Assembly (NCBI GenBank): GCA_000432175.1
Contig: HF989382.1
Coordinates: 13,767-23,687, forward strand
Reading direction: 5' to 3'
DNA length: 9,921 bases
Source of the DNA: Eubacterium sp. CAG:786
Lineage (GTDB): Bacteria; Bacillota; Clostridia; Oscillospirales; Ruminococcaceae
Part shown: positions 1 to 5,812 of the stretch, one piece after another
Layout: the number at the start of each line of letters is the position of its first letter
Numbering within the stretch: position 1 is the stretch's first letter
Translations under genes and position numbers: made by a program
The notes under the pieces: model-generated
The model's database searches: none
Seen by the model: the letters and a program-made list of their open reading frames with translations, nothing else
What the model was told of the DNA's origin: nothing

Positions 1-600
1 GCCGATAGCGATACCGGCAGAACCAGCGCCGTTGATGACTACGGTGATATCGGAAAGCTTCTTGCCTGCAAGCTTTATCGCGTTTATCATAGCTGCGCCG
101 ACAACGATAGCGGTTCCGTGCTGGTCGTCGTGGAATACCGGGATATCCAGTCTTTCCTTGAGCTTTGCTTCGATCTCGAAGCAGCGGGGAGCGGAGATGT
201 CTTCCAGGTTTATTCCACCGAAGCTGTCGGAAATAAGTTCGATGGTTCTAACTATCTCGTCGGGGTCCTTGCTCTTAACGCAGAGAGGGAATGCGTCAAC
301 GCCGCCGAATTCCTTGAAAAGGCAGCACTTTCCCTCCATTACGGGCATTCCCGCAAGACCACCGATGTCGCCAAGACCCAGCACAGCCGTGCCGTCGGTG
401 ATGACTGCAACGAGATTGCTGCGGCGCGTCAGCTTGTAGGAAAGGTCGGGGTCCTTTGCGATCTCAAGGCAGGGCTGCGCAACGCCGGGGGTATACGTAA
501 GGGAGAGATCCTCGCGGGTGTTGATGGGCGCGCGGGATACTACCTCGATTTTTCCACCCCATTCATAGTGCTTCTGTAATGCTTTTTCTTTGATATCCAT
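1..600 (-). CDS. NAD(P)-dependent malic enzyme, N-terminal part (runs off left edge)
   Basis: I translated the minus strand from the ATG at 600-598. It stays open for 200 codons to the window edge, so only the N-terminal half of a protein of usually about 390 residues or more is present. Malic enzyme oxidatively decarboxylates malate to pyruvate and CO2, reducing NAD(P), in the cytoplasm. Visible family marks are the LTYTPGVA segment with catalytic Tyr36, the PVMEGK segment with catalytic Lys91, the metal-binding Glu133-Asp134 in NLEDISAPR, Asp159 in FHDDQHGT, and the start of the Rossmann fold with GAGSAG at 191-196. The start is supported by AAGAGGG (608-614 on the complement) 7 nt upstream. 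It lies 24 nt downstream of the PHP gene on the same strand and is probably co-transcribed with it. NAD versus NADP preference cannot be judged here. Confidence 0.95.
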   Translation of the reverse strand, partial: MDIKEKALQKHYEWGGKIEVVSRAPINTREDLSLTYTPGVAQPCLEIAKDPDLSYKLTRRSNLVAVITDGTAVLGLGDIGGLAGMPVMEGKCCLFKEFGGVDAFPLCVKSKDPDEIVRTIELISDSFGGINLEDISAPRCFEIEAKLKERLDIPVFHDDQHGTAIVVGAAMINAIKLAGKKLSDITVVINGAGSAGIAIG

Positions 601-624
601 GTTGTTTCCCTCTTAAATATGTAT

Positions 625-1473
625 TTATGCTTTACCCTTATGGGTGATTATCCTGTTCAGCGAGTCCTCGGGGGTCGTGTTTGAGCCGATCTGTATCGCG
701 TAATGGTTATAGAACCCGTGGAAATCCGAGCCTCCCGTTACCAGAAGACCGTTTGCCGAAGCGATTTCCTGCAGTTCCTTGCGGTAATTTTCATCGGCGC
801 TCTGGTGCCATACCTCGACGCCGTCTATCTCGTGCTTTGCTGCGAGCTCCTCAAGAAGCGCGGCGCTGTCGTATACTTTAGGGTGCGCCATGACTGAGAT
901 ACCGCCGGAAGCGCGTATCAGCGTGGTCACGAAGTGTACGTCCGGGTAGAAGTCAGCTTCGGAAGCGACTTCCGCAGCGCATATGCCCTCGTTTACGTCG
1001 AAAATGGAGTCGTAAACGTCGCCGTAAAGTTCGGTGGTGTAGCCGTAATCCATCAGGGCGTGCATGATGTGGCATTTGTATATTGCCTTGCTCCCCGCGG
1101 AATAGCGCAGAATGCTCTCGAGCGTGATGGGGTATTTGTCCAGAACCTTGACCGCCATTTTCTTGCCCAGTTCCATTCTGCCGGTGGAAGTGCGCAGGCA
1201 GAGTCCCTCGAGCCTGTCTGGCTTTGCGGGCATGTAGCACATGATATGTACCTTTTTCTTGCGGTCGTTGTCGAACGCGGAGAATTCCACGGCAGGGATA
1301 ACATTCACGTTATAGCGCTTTCCCAGTACCGCTGAGCGGGAAAGGGAAGCCAGGCTGTCATGATCGGTGATCGCAAGGCAGCGGACGTCGTTTCTGTCCG
1401 CCTGACGGATAACGTCGGAAATACCGAGAGAGCCGTCGGAAATAGTCGTGTGGCAATGCAGATCTGCTTTCAT
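625..1473 (-). CDS. PHP-domain metal-dependent phosphoesterase (YciV/TrpH-like)
   Basis: A 282-residue protein with the full set of PHP metal-ligand motifs: DLHCH at 4-8 with Asp13, ITDHD at 35-39, PAVEF with Glu63, His76, His135/His138, AHP with His197, and GSDFH with Asp250 and His252. The DLHCHT...SDG opening and the ITDHD/AHP/SDFH spacing match stand-alone PHP proteins of the YciV/TrpH group. Characterised members remove phosphate from 3',5'-bisphosphonucleotides or trim 5' ends of small RNAs; which reaction applies here is inference. No DNA polymerase domain is attached, so this is not PolC/DnaE, and histidinol phosphatase is a less likely alternative. The start at 1473 has GAGGTG (complement of 1479-1484) 5 nt upstream. 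It is the first gene of a two-gene minus-strand unit with malic enzyme. Confidence 0.9.
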   Translation of the reverse strand: MKADLHCHTTISDGSLGISDVIRQADRNDVRCLAITDHDSLASLSRSAVLGKRYNVNVIPAVEFSAFDNDRKKKVHIMCYMPAKPDRLEGLCLRTSTGRMELGKKMAVKVLDKYPITLESILRYSAGSKAIYKCHIMHALMDYGYTTELYGDVYDSIFDVNEGICAAEVASEADFYPDVHFVTTLIRASGGISVMAHPKVYDSAALLEELAAKHEIDGVEVWHQSADENYRKELQEIASANGLLVTGGSDFHGFYNHYAIQIGSNTTPEDSLNRIITHKGKA

Positions 1474-1497
1474 TTAGTCACCTCGTCTGTATATAGA

Positions 1498-1512
1498 TCC
1501 GGCTCAGCCGGA
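1498..1512 (-). other. GC-rich hairpin in the PHP mRNA leader
   Basis: TCCGGCT (1498-1504) and AGCCGGA (1506-1512) form a perfect inverted repeat around a single base. A realistic RNA fold would open the top into a 3-5 nt loop. It lies in the predicted roughly 90-nt leader of the minus-strand transcript, about 14 nt before the ribosome binding site. No U-run follows, so it is not a terminator. Function is unknown. Confidence 0.45.
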
Positions 1513-1573
1513 GATCAGGGACGTTAGGGCGTGCAATGCAGCCGTCAGTAAAACAGCACATACACCAATTTAT

Positions 1574-1602
1574 ATTATACCACTTCTGCGGATTTAATGC
1601 AA
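1574..1602 (-). promoter_or_regulatory. Sigma-A type promoter for PHP gene and malic enzyme
   Basis: Read on the minus strand: -35 TTGCAT (complement of 1597-1602), a 17-bp spacer, and -10 TATAAT (complement of 1574-1579) preceded by TGG, which gives an extended -10. Transcription would start near 1567, leaving a leader of about 94 nt before the PHP start. The match is to the vegetative sigma consensus; I have no experimental start site. Confidence 0.75.
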
Positions 1603-1620
1603 GTGTTTTTTTATGATTTA

Positions 1621-1673
1621 CATGAAATACGCTGTTTGGCACCATATATGGACATTGCCAGCTGAGTTTCATG
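1621..1673. repeat. Nested inverted repeat between two divergent promoters
   Basis: The outer arms CATGAAA (1621-1627) and TTTCATG (1667-1673) are perfect reverse complements. Inner arms TGGCA (1637-1641) and TGCCA (1656-1660) enclose the self-complementary CCATATATGG (1642-1651). The element sits upstream of the minus-strand -35 and upstream of the plus-strand promoter. It could be an operator complex or a cruciform-prone spacer. There is no T-tract after either arm that would make it a convincing terminator. I do not recognise a known regulator site. Confidence 0.4.
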
Positions 1674-1691
1674 AAAAAATATACGCTTGTG

Positions 1692-1704
1692 TGAATATTA
1701 TTCA
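1692..1704. promoter_or_regulatory. Palindrome TGAATA-T-TATTCA upstream of pgcA promoter
   Basis: TGAATA and TATTCA flank one central base about 24 bp upstream of the -35 of the pgcA promoter. The half-site TGAATA recurs in the palindrome at 1762-1771. This makes a two-site operator plausible, although A/T-rich palindromes of this size also occur by chance. Confidence 0.3.
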
Positions 1705-1727
1705 TCATAAAAAATGCTGCGAACCTC

Positions 1728-1756
1728 TTGAATTTTCAGACCGAGTATGATATAAT
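1728..1756 (+). promoter_or_regulatory. Sigma-A type promoter for pgcA
   Basis: -35 TTGAAT (1728-1733), a 17-bp spacer, and -10 TATAAT (1751-1756) preceded by TGA, which forms an extended -10. The expected start is near 1763, giving a leader of about 76 nt before the ATG at 1839. This is one of the clearest promoters in the window. Confidence 0.8.
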
Positions 1757-1761
1757 ATTTG

Positions 1762-1771
1762 TGAATATTCA
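1762..1771. promoter_or_regulatory. Palindrome TGAATATTCA at the predicted pgcA start site
   Basis: A perfect 10-bp palindrome starts 6 bp after the -10 and covers the predicted transcription start. A repressor bound here would block initiation. It shares the TGAATA half-site with 1692-1704, with centres about 68 bp apart. No regulator is identified. Confidence 0.3.
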
Positions 1772-1838
1772 GGAAGAAGTGTGAAAAGACACCGACATAA
1801 TTCCTGATTAAAGTAATGAACAACAGGAGGAACATCTC

Positions 1839-3554
1839 ATGGCAGACATTCAGAAGCTTTATGACCTGTGGCTCGCTAAGGCAGTCGCTGACCCAGACCT
1901 CAAGAAGGAACTTGAGAGCGTAAAAGACGACGAGGACGGCAAGAACGATCGTTTCTACCGCGACCTTGAGTTCGGCACCGGTGGACTTCGCGGCGTTATC
2001 GGCGCAGGCACTAACAGAATGAACATATATACCGTAAAGAAAGCTACTCAGGGTCTTGCTGAGTACATTCTCGCAAGCGGTGAGAAGAAGGCAGTGGCTA
2101 TCTCTTACGACAGCCGCATCAAGTCCGATTACTTCTCCAAGGGCACTGCAGAGGTGCTCGCTGCCAACGGCATCAAGGTTTATATTTACAGGGAACTCAT
2201 GCCCACCCCCATGCTGTCTTGGGCAGTAAGAGCGCTGGACTGCGGCGCAGGCGTTATGGTGACCGCAAGCCACAATCCCGCTAAGTACAACGGCTACAAG
2301 GTATATGGCAACGACGGCTGCCAGCTTACTCTCGAGGCTGCCGAGGCTGTTCTCTCCAAGATAAACAATATCGATATCTTCGAGGGCATCAAGTCCGTTG
2401 ATTTCGACAAGGCTGTTGCTGACGGCATGATCAGCTTCATCGGCGATGATGTTATCGACGCTTACATCGCAAAGGTCAAGGAGCAGGGTCTGCATACCGA
2501 CCTGGTTGCTTCCAGCGGTCTTAAGGTAGTTTATACACCTCTTAACGGTACAGGCAACAAGCCCGTTCGCCGCATTCTCAGGGAGATCGGCGTAAAGGAC
2601 GTTGTAGTTGTTCCCGAGCAGGAGAACCCTGACGGAAACTTCCCGACCTGCCCGTTCCCGAACCCCGAGATCAAGGAGGCACTTGCCGTAGGTCTGAAGC
2701 TTTGCGAGACCGAGAAGCCCGACCTGCTGCTCGCTACCGACCCTGACTGTGACCGTGTAGGTATCGCAGTTCCCGACGGCGACCACTATGAGCTGTTCAC
2801 TGGTAATGAAGTCGGCGCGCTGCTTCTGGAATACATCTGCAAGGAGCGAATCGCACTCGGCACAATGCCCAAGAACCCGGTTGCTGTAAAGACTATCGTT
2901 ACCACCGACATCACAAAGGCTATCTGCAAGAAGTACGGCGTTGAGTTGCGCGAAGTGCTCACAGGCTTCAAGTTCATCGGCGAGCAGATCGGCTTCCTGG
3001 AGGCCAAGGGCGAGGAGAACCGCTACATCTTCGGCTTTGAGGAGAGCTACGGCTACCTGGCAGGCGGCTATGTACGCGACAAGGACGCTGTCGTTGCTTC
3101 CATGCTCATATGCGAGATGGCTGCATTCTATCGCACCAAGGGCATTTCCCTTATCGAAGCGAGAAAGAGAATGTACGACGAGTACGGCGTTTACTTCAAC
3201 AAGCTTGAGAACTTCACCTGCGAGGGCGCAAGCGGCATGGAACGCATGAGCGAGATCATGACCGACCTCAGGACAAACGGTCCGAAGTCCATCGGCGGCC
3301 TGGCTGTTGAGGCTGTTGCGGATTACGAGGCTTCCGTAAAGACATACACCGACGGCAAGACTGAGAAGATCACCCTGCCGAAGTCCAACGTTATCACATT
3401 CTTCCTGCAGGACAATGCGAGCGTAGTTATCAGACCCTCCGGCACTGAGCCCAAGATCAAGGTTTACTACACCACCACCGGCGCTAAGAAGGAGAACGCA
3501 GTTGCCCTTCAGCAGAAGCTTTCCGCTGATTTCACCAAGGCGCTCGGTTTCTGA
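1839..3554 (+). CDS. pgcA: Alpha-phosphoglucomutase / phosphohexomutase (PgcA-like)
   Basis: A 571-residue alpha-D-phosphohexomutase that interconverts glucose-1-phosphate and glucose-6-phosphate (possibly mannose phosphates too), linking glycolysis to glycogen and UDP-glucose synthesis. All four domain signatures are present in order: the N-terminal FGTGGLRG (45-52), the phosphoserine loop TASHNP with catalytic Ser144, the Mg2+ loop DPDCDR with Asp301, Asp303 and Asp305, the sugar-binding GFEESYG (399-405), and the C-terminal phosphate-binding RPSGTEPK (532-539). The length and the FGTGGLRG motif near residue 45 fit the PgcA/PGM2 branch rather than the shorter GlmM or ManB branches. AGGAGG at 1825-1830 sits 8 nt before the ATG. 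It has its own promoter and appears monocistronic. Codons are strongly biased (AAG, GAC, GGC), consistent with high expression. Substrate specificity cannot be settled from sequence. Confidence 0.93.
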   Translation: MADIQKLYDLWLAKAVADPDLKKELESVKDDEDGKNDRFYRDLEFGTGGLRGVIGAGTNRMNIYTVKKATQGLAEYILASGEKKAVAISYDSRIKSDYFSKGTAEVLAANGIKVYIYRELMPTPMLSWAVRALDCGAGVMVTASHNPAKYNGYKVYGNDGCQLTLEAAEAVLSKINNIDIFEGIKSVDFDKAVADGMISFIGDDVIDAYIAKVKEQGLHTDLVASSGLKVVYTPLNGTGNKPVRRILREIGVKDVVVVPEQENPDGNFPTCPFPNPEIKEALAVGLKLCETEKPDLLLATDPDCDRVGIAVPDGDHYELFTGNEVGALLLEYICKERIALGTMPKNPVAVKTIVTTDITKAICKKYGVELREVLTGFKFIGEQIGFLEAKGEENRYIFGFEESYGYLAGGYVRDKDAVVASMLICEMAAFYRTKGISLIEARKRMYDEYGVYFNKLENFTCEGASGMERMSEIMTDLRTNGPKSIGGLAVEAVADYEASVKTYTDGKTEKITLPKSNVITFFLQDNASVVIRPSGTEPKIKVYYTTTGAKKENAVALQQKLSADFTKALGF

Positions 3555-3555
3555 T

Positions 3556-3570
3556 TGGAATTAAGTTCCA
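3556..3570 (+). other. Weak hairpin after pgcA, doubtful terminator
   Basis: TGGAA (3556-3560) and TTCCA (3566-3570) can pair over a 5-nt loop directly after the pgcA stop. An overlapping GTTC/GAAC pairing (3565-3568 with 3575-3578) is followed by A4T5 tracts. Stems of 4-5 bp are weak, so termination here is uncertain, and some pgcA transcription may read into rpmE. Confidence 0.25.
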
Positions 3571-3578
3571 TGTAGAAC

Positions 3579-3600
3579 GAAAATTTTTCAGAAAATTTTT
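3579..3600 (+). promoter_or_regulatory. A/T-tract element (UP-element-like) upstream of rpmE promoter
   Basis: GAAAATTTTT occurs twice, at 3579-3588 and 3591-3600, with a 12-bp period. The second copy ends 9 bp before the -35 at 3610. Phased A-tract/T-tract DNA at this position resembles UP elements bound by the RNA polymerase alpha C-terminal domain, as at strong stable-RNA and ribosomal-protein promoters. The role is inferred from position and composition. Confidence 0.4.
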
Positions 3601-3609
3601 GAAAACCTA

Positions 3610-3645
3610 TTGCAATTTGTGAAAAGTTGTGATAAAATATATAAT
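3610..3645 (+). promoter_or_regulatory. rpmE promoter, two overlapping registers
   Basis: Register one: TTGCAA (3610-3615), 17 bp, TAAAAT (3633-3638) with a TG one base before it. Register two, shifted by 7 bp: TTGTGA (3617-3622), 17 bp, TATAAT (3640-3645). Both match the vegetative consensus well and either would start transcription between about 3645 and 3652, just ahead of the leader stem at 3655. Confidence 0.7.
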
Positions 3646-3654
3646 TGTAATGAC

Positions 3655-3703
3655 TATGTCAAGGTCTGAACCGCTGATGGTAAGCAAACCAGGGTTTGAC
3701 ATA
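3655..3703 (+). ncRNA. Structured rpmE leader, candidate L31 autoregulatory RNA
   Basis: TATGTCAA (3655-3662) pairs perfectly over 8 bp with TTGACATA (3696-3703), closing a 33-nt interior. Inside, two short GGT/ACC hairpins are possible (3663-3672 and 3679-3690), giving a three-way-junction shape. CAAACC (3685-3690) can alternatively pair with GGTTTG (3693-3698), which would compete with the closing stem. The element fills nearly the whole 5' untranslated region and ends 8 nt before the GAGGTG ribosome binding site. Ribosomal-protein leaders that bind their own product are known for L31 in several phyla; assignment to that class is inference, and I cannot run a covariance model. Confidence 0.45.
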
Positions 3704-3723
3704 TATGGATTGAGGTGAAATTC

Positions 3724-3927
3724 ATGAAAGAAGGTATTCATCCCGTATACGAAGCTACTGTAATCAGATGCGCTTGCGGTAACGAGATCCCGACACGCTC
3801 TACCAAGAAGGACATCAGAGTAGAAATCTGCTCCAAGTGCCATCCGTTCTTCACCGGTAAGCAGAAGCTGGTTGACTCCGGCGGACGTGTTGACAGATTT
3901 AAGAAGCGCTACAACATGGGCAAGTAA
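3724..3927 (+). CDS. rpmE: 50S ribosomal protein L31 (zinc-binding type)
   Basis: A 67-residue L31, a small protein of the large ribosomal subunit near the central protuberance that helps bridge the subunits. The MKEGIHP opening is the standard family start. Four cysteines, Cys16 and Cys18 (CAC) plus Cys36 and Cys39 (CSKC), form the zinc site of the C+ type. The HPF segment and the GGRVDRFKKRY C-terminus are also typical. I chose the ATG at 3724 over the GTG at 3715: that GTG is part of the GAGGTG ribosome binding site (3712-3717), which sits 6 nt before the ATG. It has its own promoter and leader and is closed by an intrinsic terminator, so it is a monocistronic unit. Confidence 0.97.
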   Translation: MKEGIHPVYEATVIRCACGNEIPTRSTKKDIRVEICSKCHPFFTGKQKLVDSGGRVDRFKKRYNMGK

Positions 3928-3955
3928 TTGTTCAACCGGTAGACTGAAAGTAGTT

Positions 3956-3990
3956 AAAAACACACGCTCGGATTCCCTGCGTGTGTTTTT
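3956..3990 (+). terminator. Intrinsic terminator after rpmE
   Basis: AAAAACACACGC (3956-3967) pairs over 12 bp with GCGTGTGTTTTT (3979-3990) around an 11-nt loop, with the T-run at 3986-3990 forming the release tract. It begins 28 nt after the rpmE stop. The A-run on the 5' side means it could also work on the opposite strand. Its end is only 6 nt before the yigZ ribosome binding site. Confidence 0.88.
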
Positions 3991-4008
3991 GCGTATAAGG
4001 AGGTACTT

Positions 4009-4629
4009 TTGGAGTATAAGACCATTGCGCGACGCTGCGAGGCGCGGTTTATCGAGAAGAAGTCCGAGTTCATAGGGTACCTCTGCCCGGTGGCGACCGA
4101 GGAGCAGGCTGTTGCATTCATCGAGGAAATACGCGCGATGCACCGCAAGGCAACGCACAACTGTTACGCCTATATCCTGCGGGAAAACAACGCAGCGCGG
4201 CATTCCGACGATGGTGAACCCGGCGGGACTGCGGGCGTACCGATTTATGAGGTACTGCGTAAAGAGGGACTTACCGACGTATGCTGCGTGGTTACGCGGT
4301 ATTTCGGTGGAATTCTGCTGGGCGCCGGGGGACTGGTCAGGGCTTACACCAAGGGCGCCAAGGACGCCGTTGACGTCGCGCAGATAAAGTGCATGGCTGC
4401 AGCGGTGCGCCTGGCTGTCACGGTGGATTACGGGCTTTATGGAAAGCTGGCGCAGGTGTTCGCGGATTTCGACGCGCGGGTAGAAAACGAGGAGTTTGCG
4501 GATAATGTCTGCATTACTTTGTGTATCCGCGAGGAAAATTCCGCAGCGCTTACGGATAAGCTTATTGACACCTGCAACGGGAATATTACTATAAATGAAG
4601 TGGAAAAACTAAACTTTGATTTTGCATAA
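4009..4629 (+). CDS. yigZ: YigZ/IMPACT family protein (UPF0029), TTG start
   Basis: A 206-residue member of the YigZ family, related to eukaryotic IMPACT. Its biochemical role in bacteria is not firmly established; a role connected to translation or nucleic-acid binding is usually suggested. The N-terminal domain shows KKSEFIG (17-23), HRKATHNCYAY (45-55), SDDGEPGGTAG (66-76) and RYFGGILLGAGGLVRAY (97-113). Residues from about 135 form the C-terminal DUF1949-type alpha/beta domain. Length is normal. The start is TTG at 4009: AAGGAGG at 3997-4003 lies 5 nt upstream, and the family N-terminus begins just there with no ATG or GTG nearby. The gene directly follows the rpmE terminator with no clear promoter between, so it may rely on read-through or a weak promoter. 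A hairpin terminator follows it. Confidence 0.92.
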   Translation: MEYKTIARRCEARFIEKKSEFIGYLCPVATEEQAVAFIEEIRAMHRKATHNCYAYILRENNAARHSDDGEPGGTAGVPIYEVLRKEGLTDVCCVVTRYFGGILLGAGGLVRAYTKGAKDAVDVAQIKCMAAAVRLAVTVDYGLYGKLAQVFADFDARVENEEFADNVCITLCIREENSAALTDKLIDTCNGNITINEVEKLNFDFA

Positions 4630-4649
4630 TGTACAAAATACAAATTGAT

Positions 4650-4680
4650 GTTTGTGCAAGTTTCACAAACTTGCTGTTTT
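4650..4680 (+). terminator. Intrinsic terminator after yigZ, with alternative fold
   Basis: GCAAGTTT (4656-4663) pairs perfectly with AAACTTGC (4667-4674) around CAC, followed by TGTTTT (4675-4680). An overlapping alternative pairs GTTTGTG (4650-4656) with CACAAAC (4664-4670) over a 7-nt loop and would exclude the terminator stem. It lies about 20 nt after the yigZ stop and separates yigZ from the dgt operon. Confidence 0.65.
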
Positions 4681-4690
4681 GGCAAAGGTG

Positions 4691-4720
4691 TTTCAGCTTT
4701 TTAAACTGTATCTATATATA
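4691..4720 (+). promoter_or_regulatory. Weak candidate promoter for the dgt-dnaG-rpoD operon
   Basis: TTTCAG (4691-4696), an 18-bp gap, then TATATA (4715-4720) is the best match I find in the 85 bp between the yigZ terminator and dgt. The -35 is poor and the A/T-rich run offers several -10 registers, so the exact site is uncertain. The operon needs a promoter near here because a terminator lies just upstream. Confidence 0.3.
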
Positions 4721-4765
4721 GAGGGCGAATTCTGCCCGTCCGCAGATATAGTGAAAGGAAATGCC

Positions 4766-5788
4766 ATGCTGCCCAGAGAACGTATCATGCAGAATGAGTC
4801 GCTTACGCTGAGCGAATACGCCTGCAAAGCTGCCGACACGCGTGGGAGGGTCATTCCCGAGGAGCCGGACGAGTTCCGCACGGATTTTCAGCGCGACCGC
4901 GACAGGATAATACACTGTCGTGCATTCCGCAGGCTGAAGCACAAAACGCAGGTGTTCCTGATACCGCATTCCGACCACTACCGCACGCGCCTGACGCACA
5001 CGCTGGAGGTCAGCCAGATATCGCGCACCGTTTCCCGCGCGCTGGGGCTGAACGAGGATCTCACCGAGGCAATCGCGCTGGGTCACGACCTGGGGCACAC
5101 TCCTTTCGGGCACGACGGCGAGCATGTTTTAGCAGGACTTATGCCCGGTGGATTTGCGCATAATATTCAGGGCAGGCGAGTTGTTGAGTTCATAGAAAAA
5201 GACGGCAGGGGGCTGAACCTCACCGCGGAAGTCATAGATGGAATAGTCGGGCACACGACCTCGGGAGGGGCGCCGTTGCCATTTACCCGGGAGGGTATGG
5301 TGGTGCGGTTCTGCGACAAGATAGCGTACATAAATCATGATATCGAAGACGCGATACGCGGCGGCGTTATAAGAGAAAGCGACCTGCCGGAATACCCGGT
5401 GAAGATACTCGGTCAGACGAAATCTGCCAGGATAGCCACGCTCGTGGGTTCTCTTGTCGATGGCGGCGCGGAAAATATCCACATGGACGAAATAACGAAA
5501 AAGGCGCATGATGAGCTGCGTGCATTCATGTTTGAACGGGTTTATCATGCTGAACCGACTGTTGCCGAAAAAGACAAGGCGCAGTATATTGTGGAGTTCC
5601 TGTACAAATACTTTATTGACCGGCCGGAGAAGATGCCGGGTCTGTACCTCACGCTTGCGGAGCGTTTCGACAAGCCGACCGCAGTGGGGGATTTCATCAG
5701 CGGAATGACCGATGATTATGCCGTTAATCTGTTCAAGGAGATTTGTATCCCCAAGGGTTGGAACGGCAGCGCTTCCAGGCTGATATGA
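4766..5788 (+). CDS. dgt: dGTPase-like HD-domain deoxynucleotide triphosphohydrolase
   Basis: A 340-residue HD-superfamily protein of the dGTPase-like group, expected to hydrolyse dNTPs to deoxynucleosides and triphosphate in the cytoplasm. HD metal ligands are His78 (RLTHTLEV), His107-Asp108 (ALGHDLGHTPFGHDGE) and Asp192 (YINHDIED). Other family blocks are the CRAFRRLKHKTQVF stretch (51-64), HNIQGRRVVE (132-141) and VGHT (161-164). I start it at the ATG at 4766, with AAAGGA at 4754-4759. The open frame extends further upstream to 4652, but that part crosses the yigZ terminator and does not look like family sequence. It is the first gene of an operon with dnaG 24 nt downstream, an arrangement seen in many Clostridia, which places dNTP control beside replication priming. 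Exact substrate is unproven, since related proteins prefer other dNTPs. Confidence 0.9.
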   Translation: MLPRERIMQNESLTLSEYACKAADTRGRVIPEEPDEFRTDFQRDRDRIIHCRAFRRLKHKTQVFLIPHSDHYRTRLTHTLEVSQISRTVSRALGLNEDLTEAIALGHDLGHTPFGHDGEHVLAGLMPGGFAHNIQGRRVVEFIEKDGRGLNLTAEVIDGIVGHTTSGGAPLPFTREGMVVRFCDKIAYINHDIEDAIRGGVIRESDLPEYPVKILGQTKSARIATLVGSLVDGGAENIHMDEITKKAHDELRAFMFERVYHAEPTVAEKDKAQYIVEFLYKYFIDRPEKMPGLYLTLAERFDKPTAVGDFISGMTDDYAVNLFKEICIPKGWNGSASRLI

Positions 5789-5812
5789 TTTTATGATGAA
5801 CGGGGTGAGGAT

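Noticed and set aside
1478..1708. A 76-codon minus-strand open frame ahead of the PHP gene
   Set aside because: It contains the PHP promoter hexamers within it, lacks a ribosome binding site and has no family resemblance.
1698..2786. A 362-codon open frame on the minus strand opposite pgcA
   Set aside because: It is antisense to a clearly functional mutase with strong codon bias, shows no recognisable domain and would run across the pgcA promoter. It is explained by the base composition of the sense gene.
3715..3723. GTG start for rpmE adding three residues
   Set aside because: The GTG is part of the GAGGTG ribosome binding site, and the L31 family begins at MKEGIHP, encoded from 3724.
4652..4765. 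38-residue N-terminal extension of the dgt frame
   Set aside because: It crosses the yigZ terminator hairpin and the likely promoter region, is rich in Phe/Leu/Lys unlike the family N-terminus, and a good ribosome binding site precedes the ATG at 4766.
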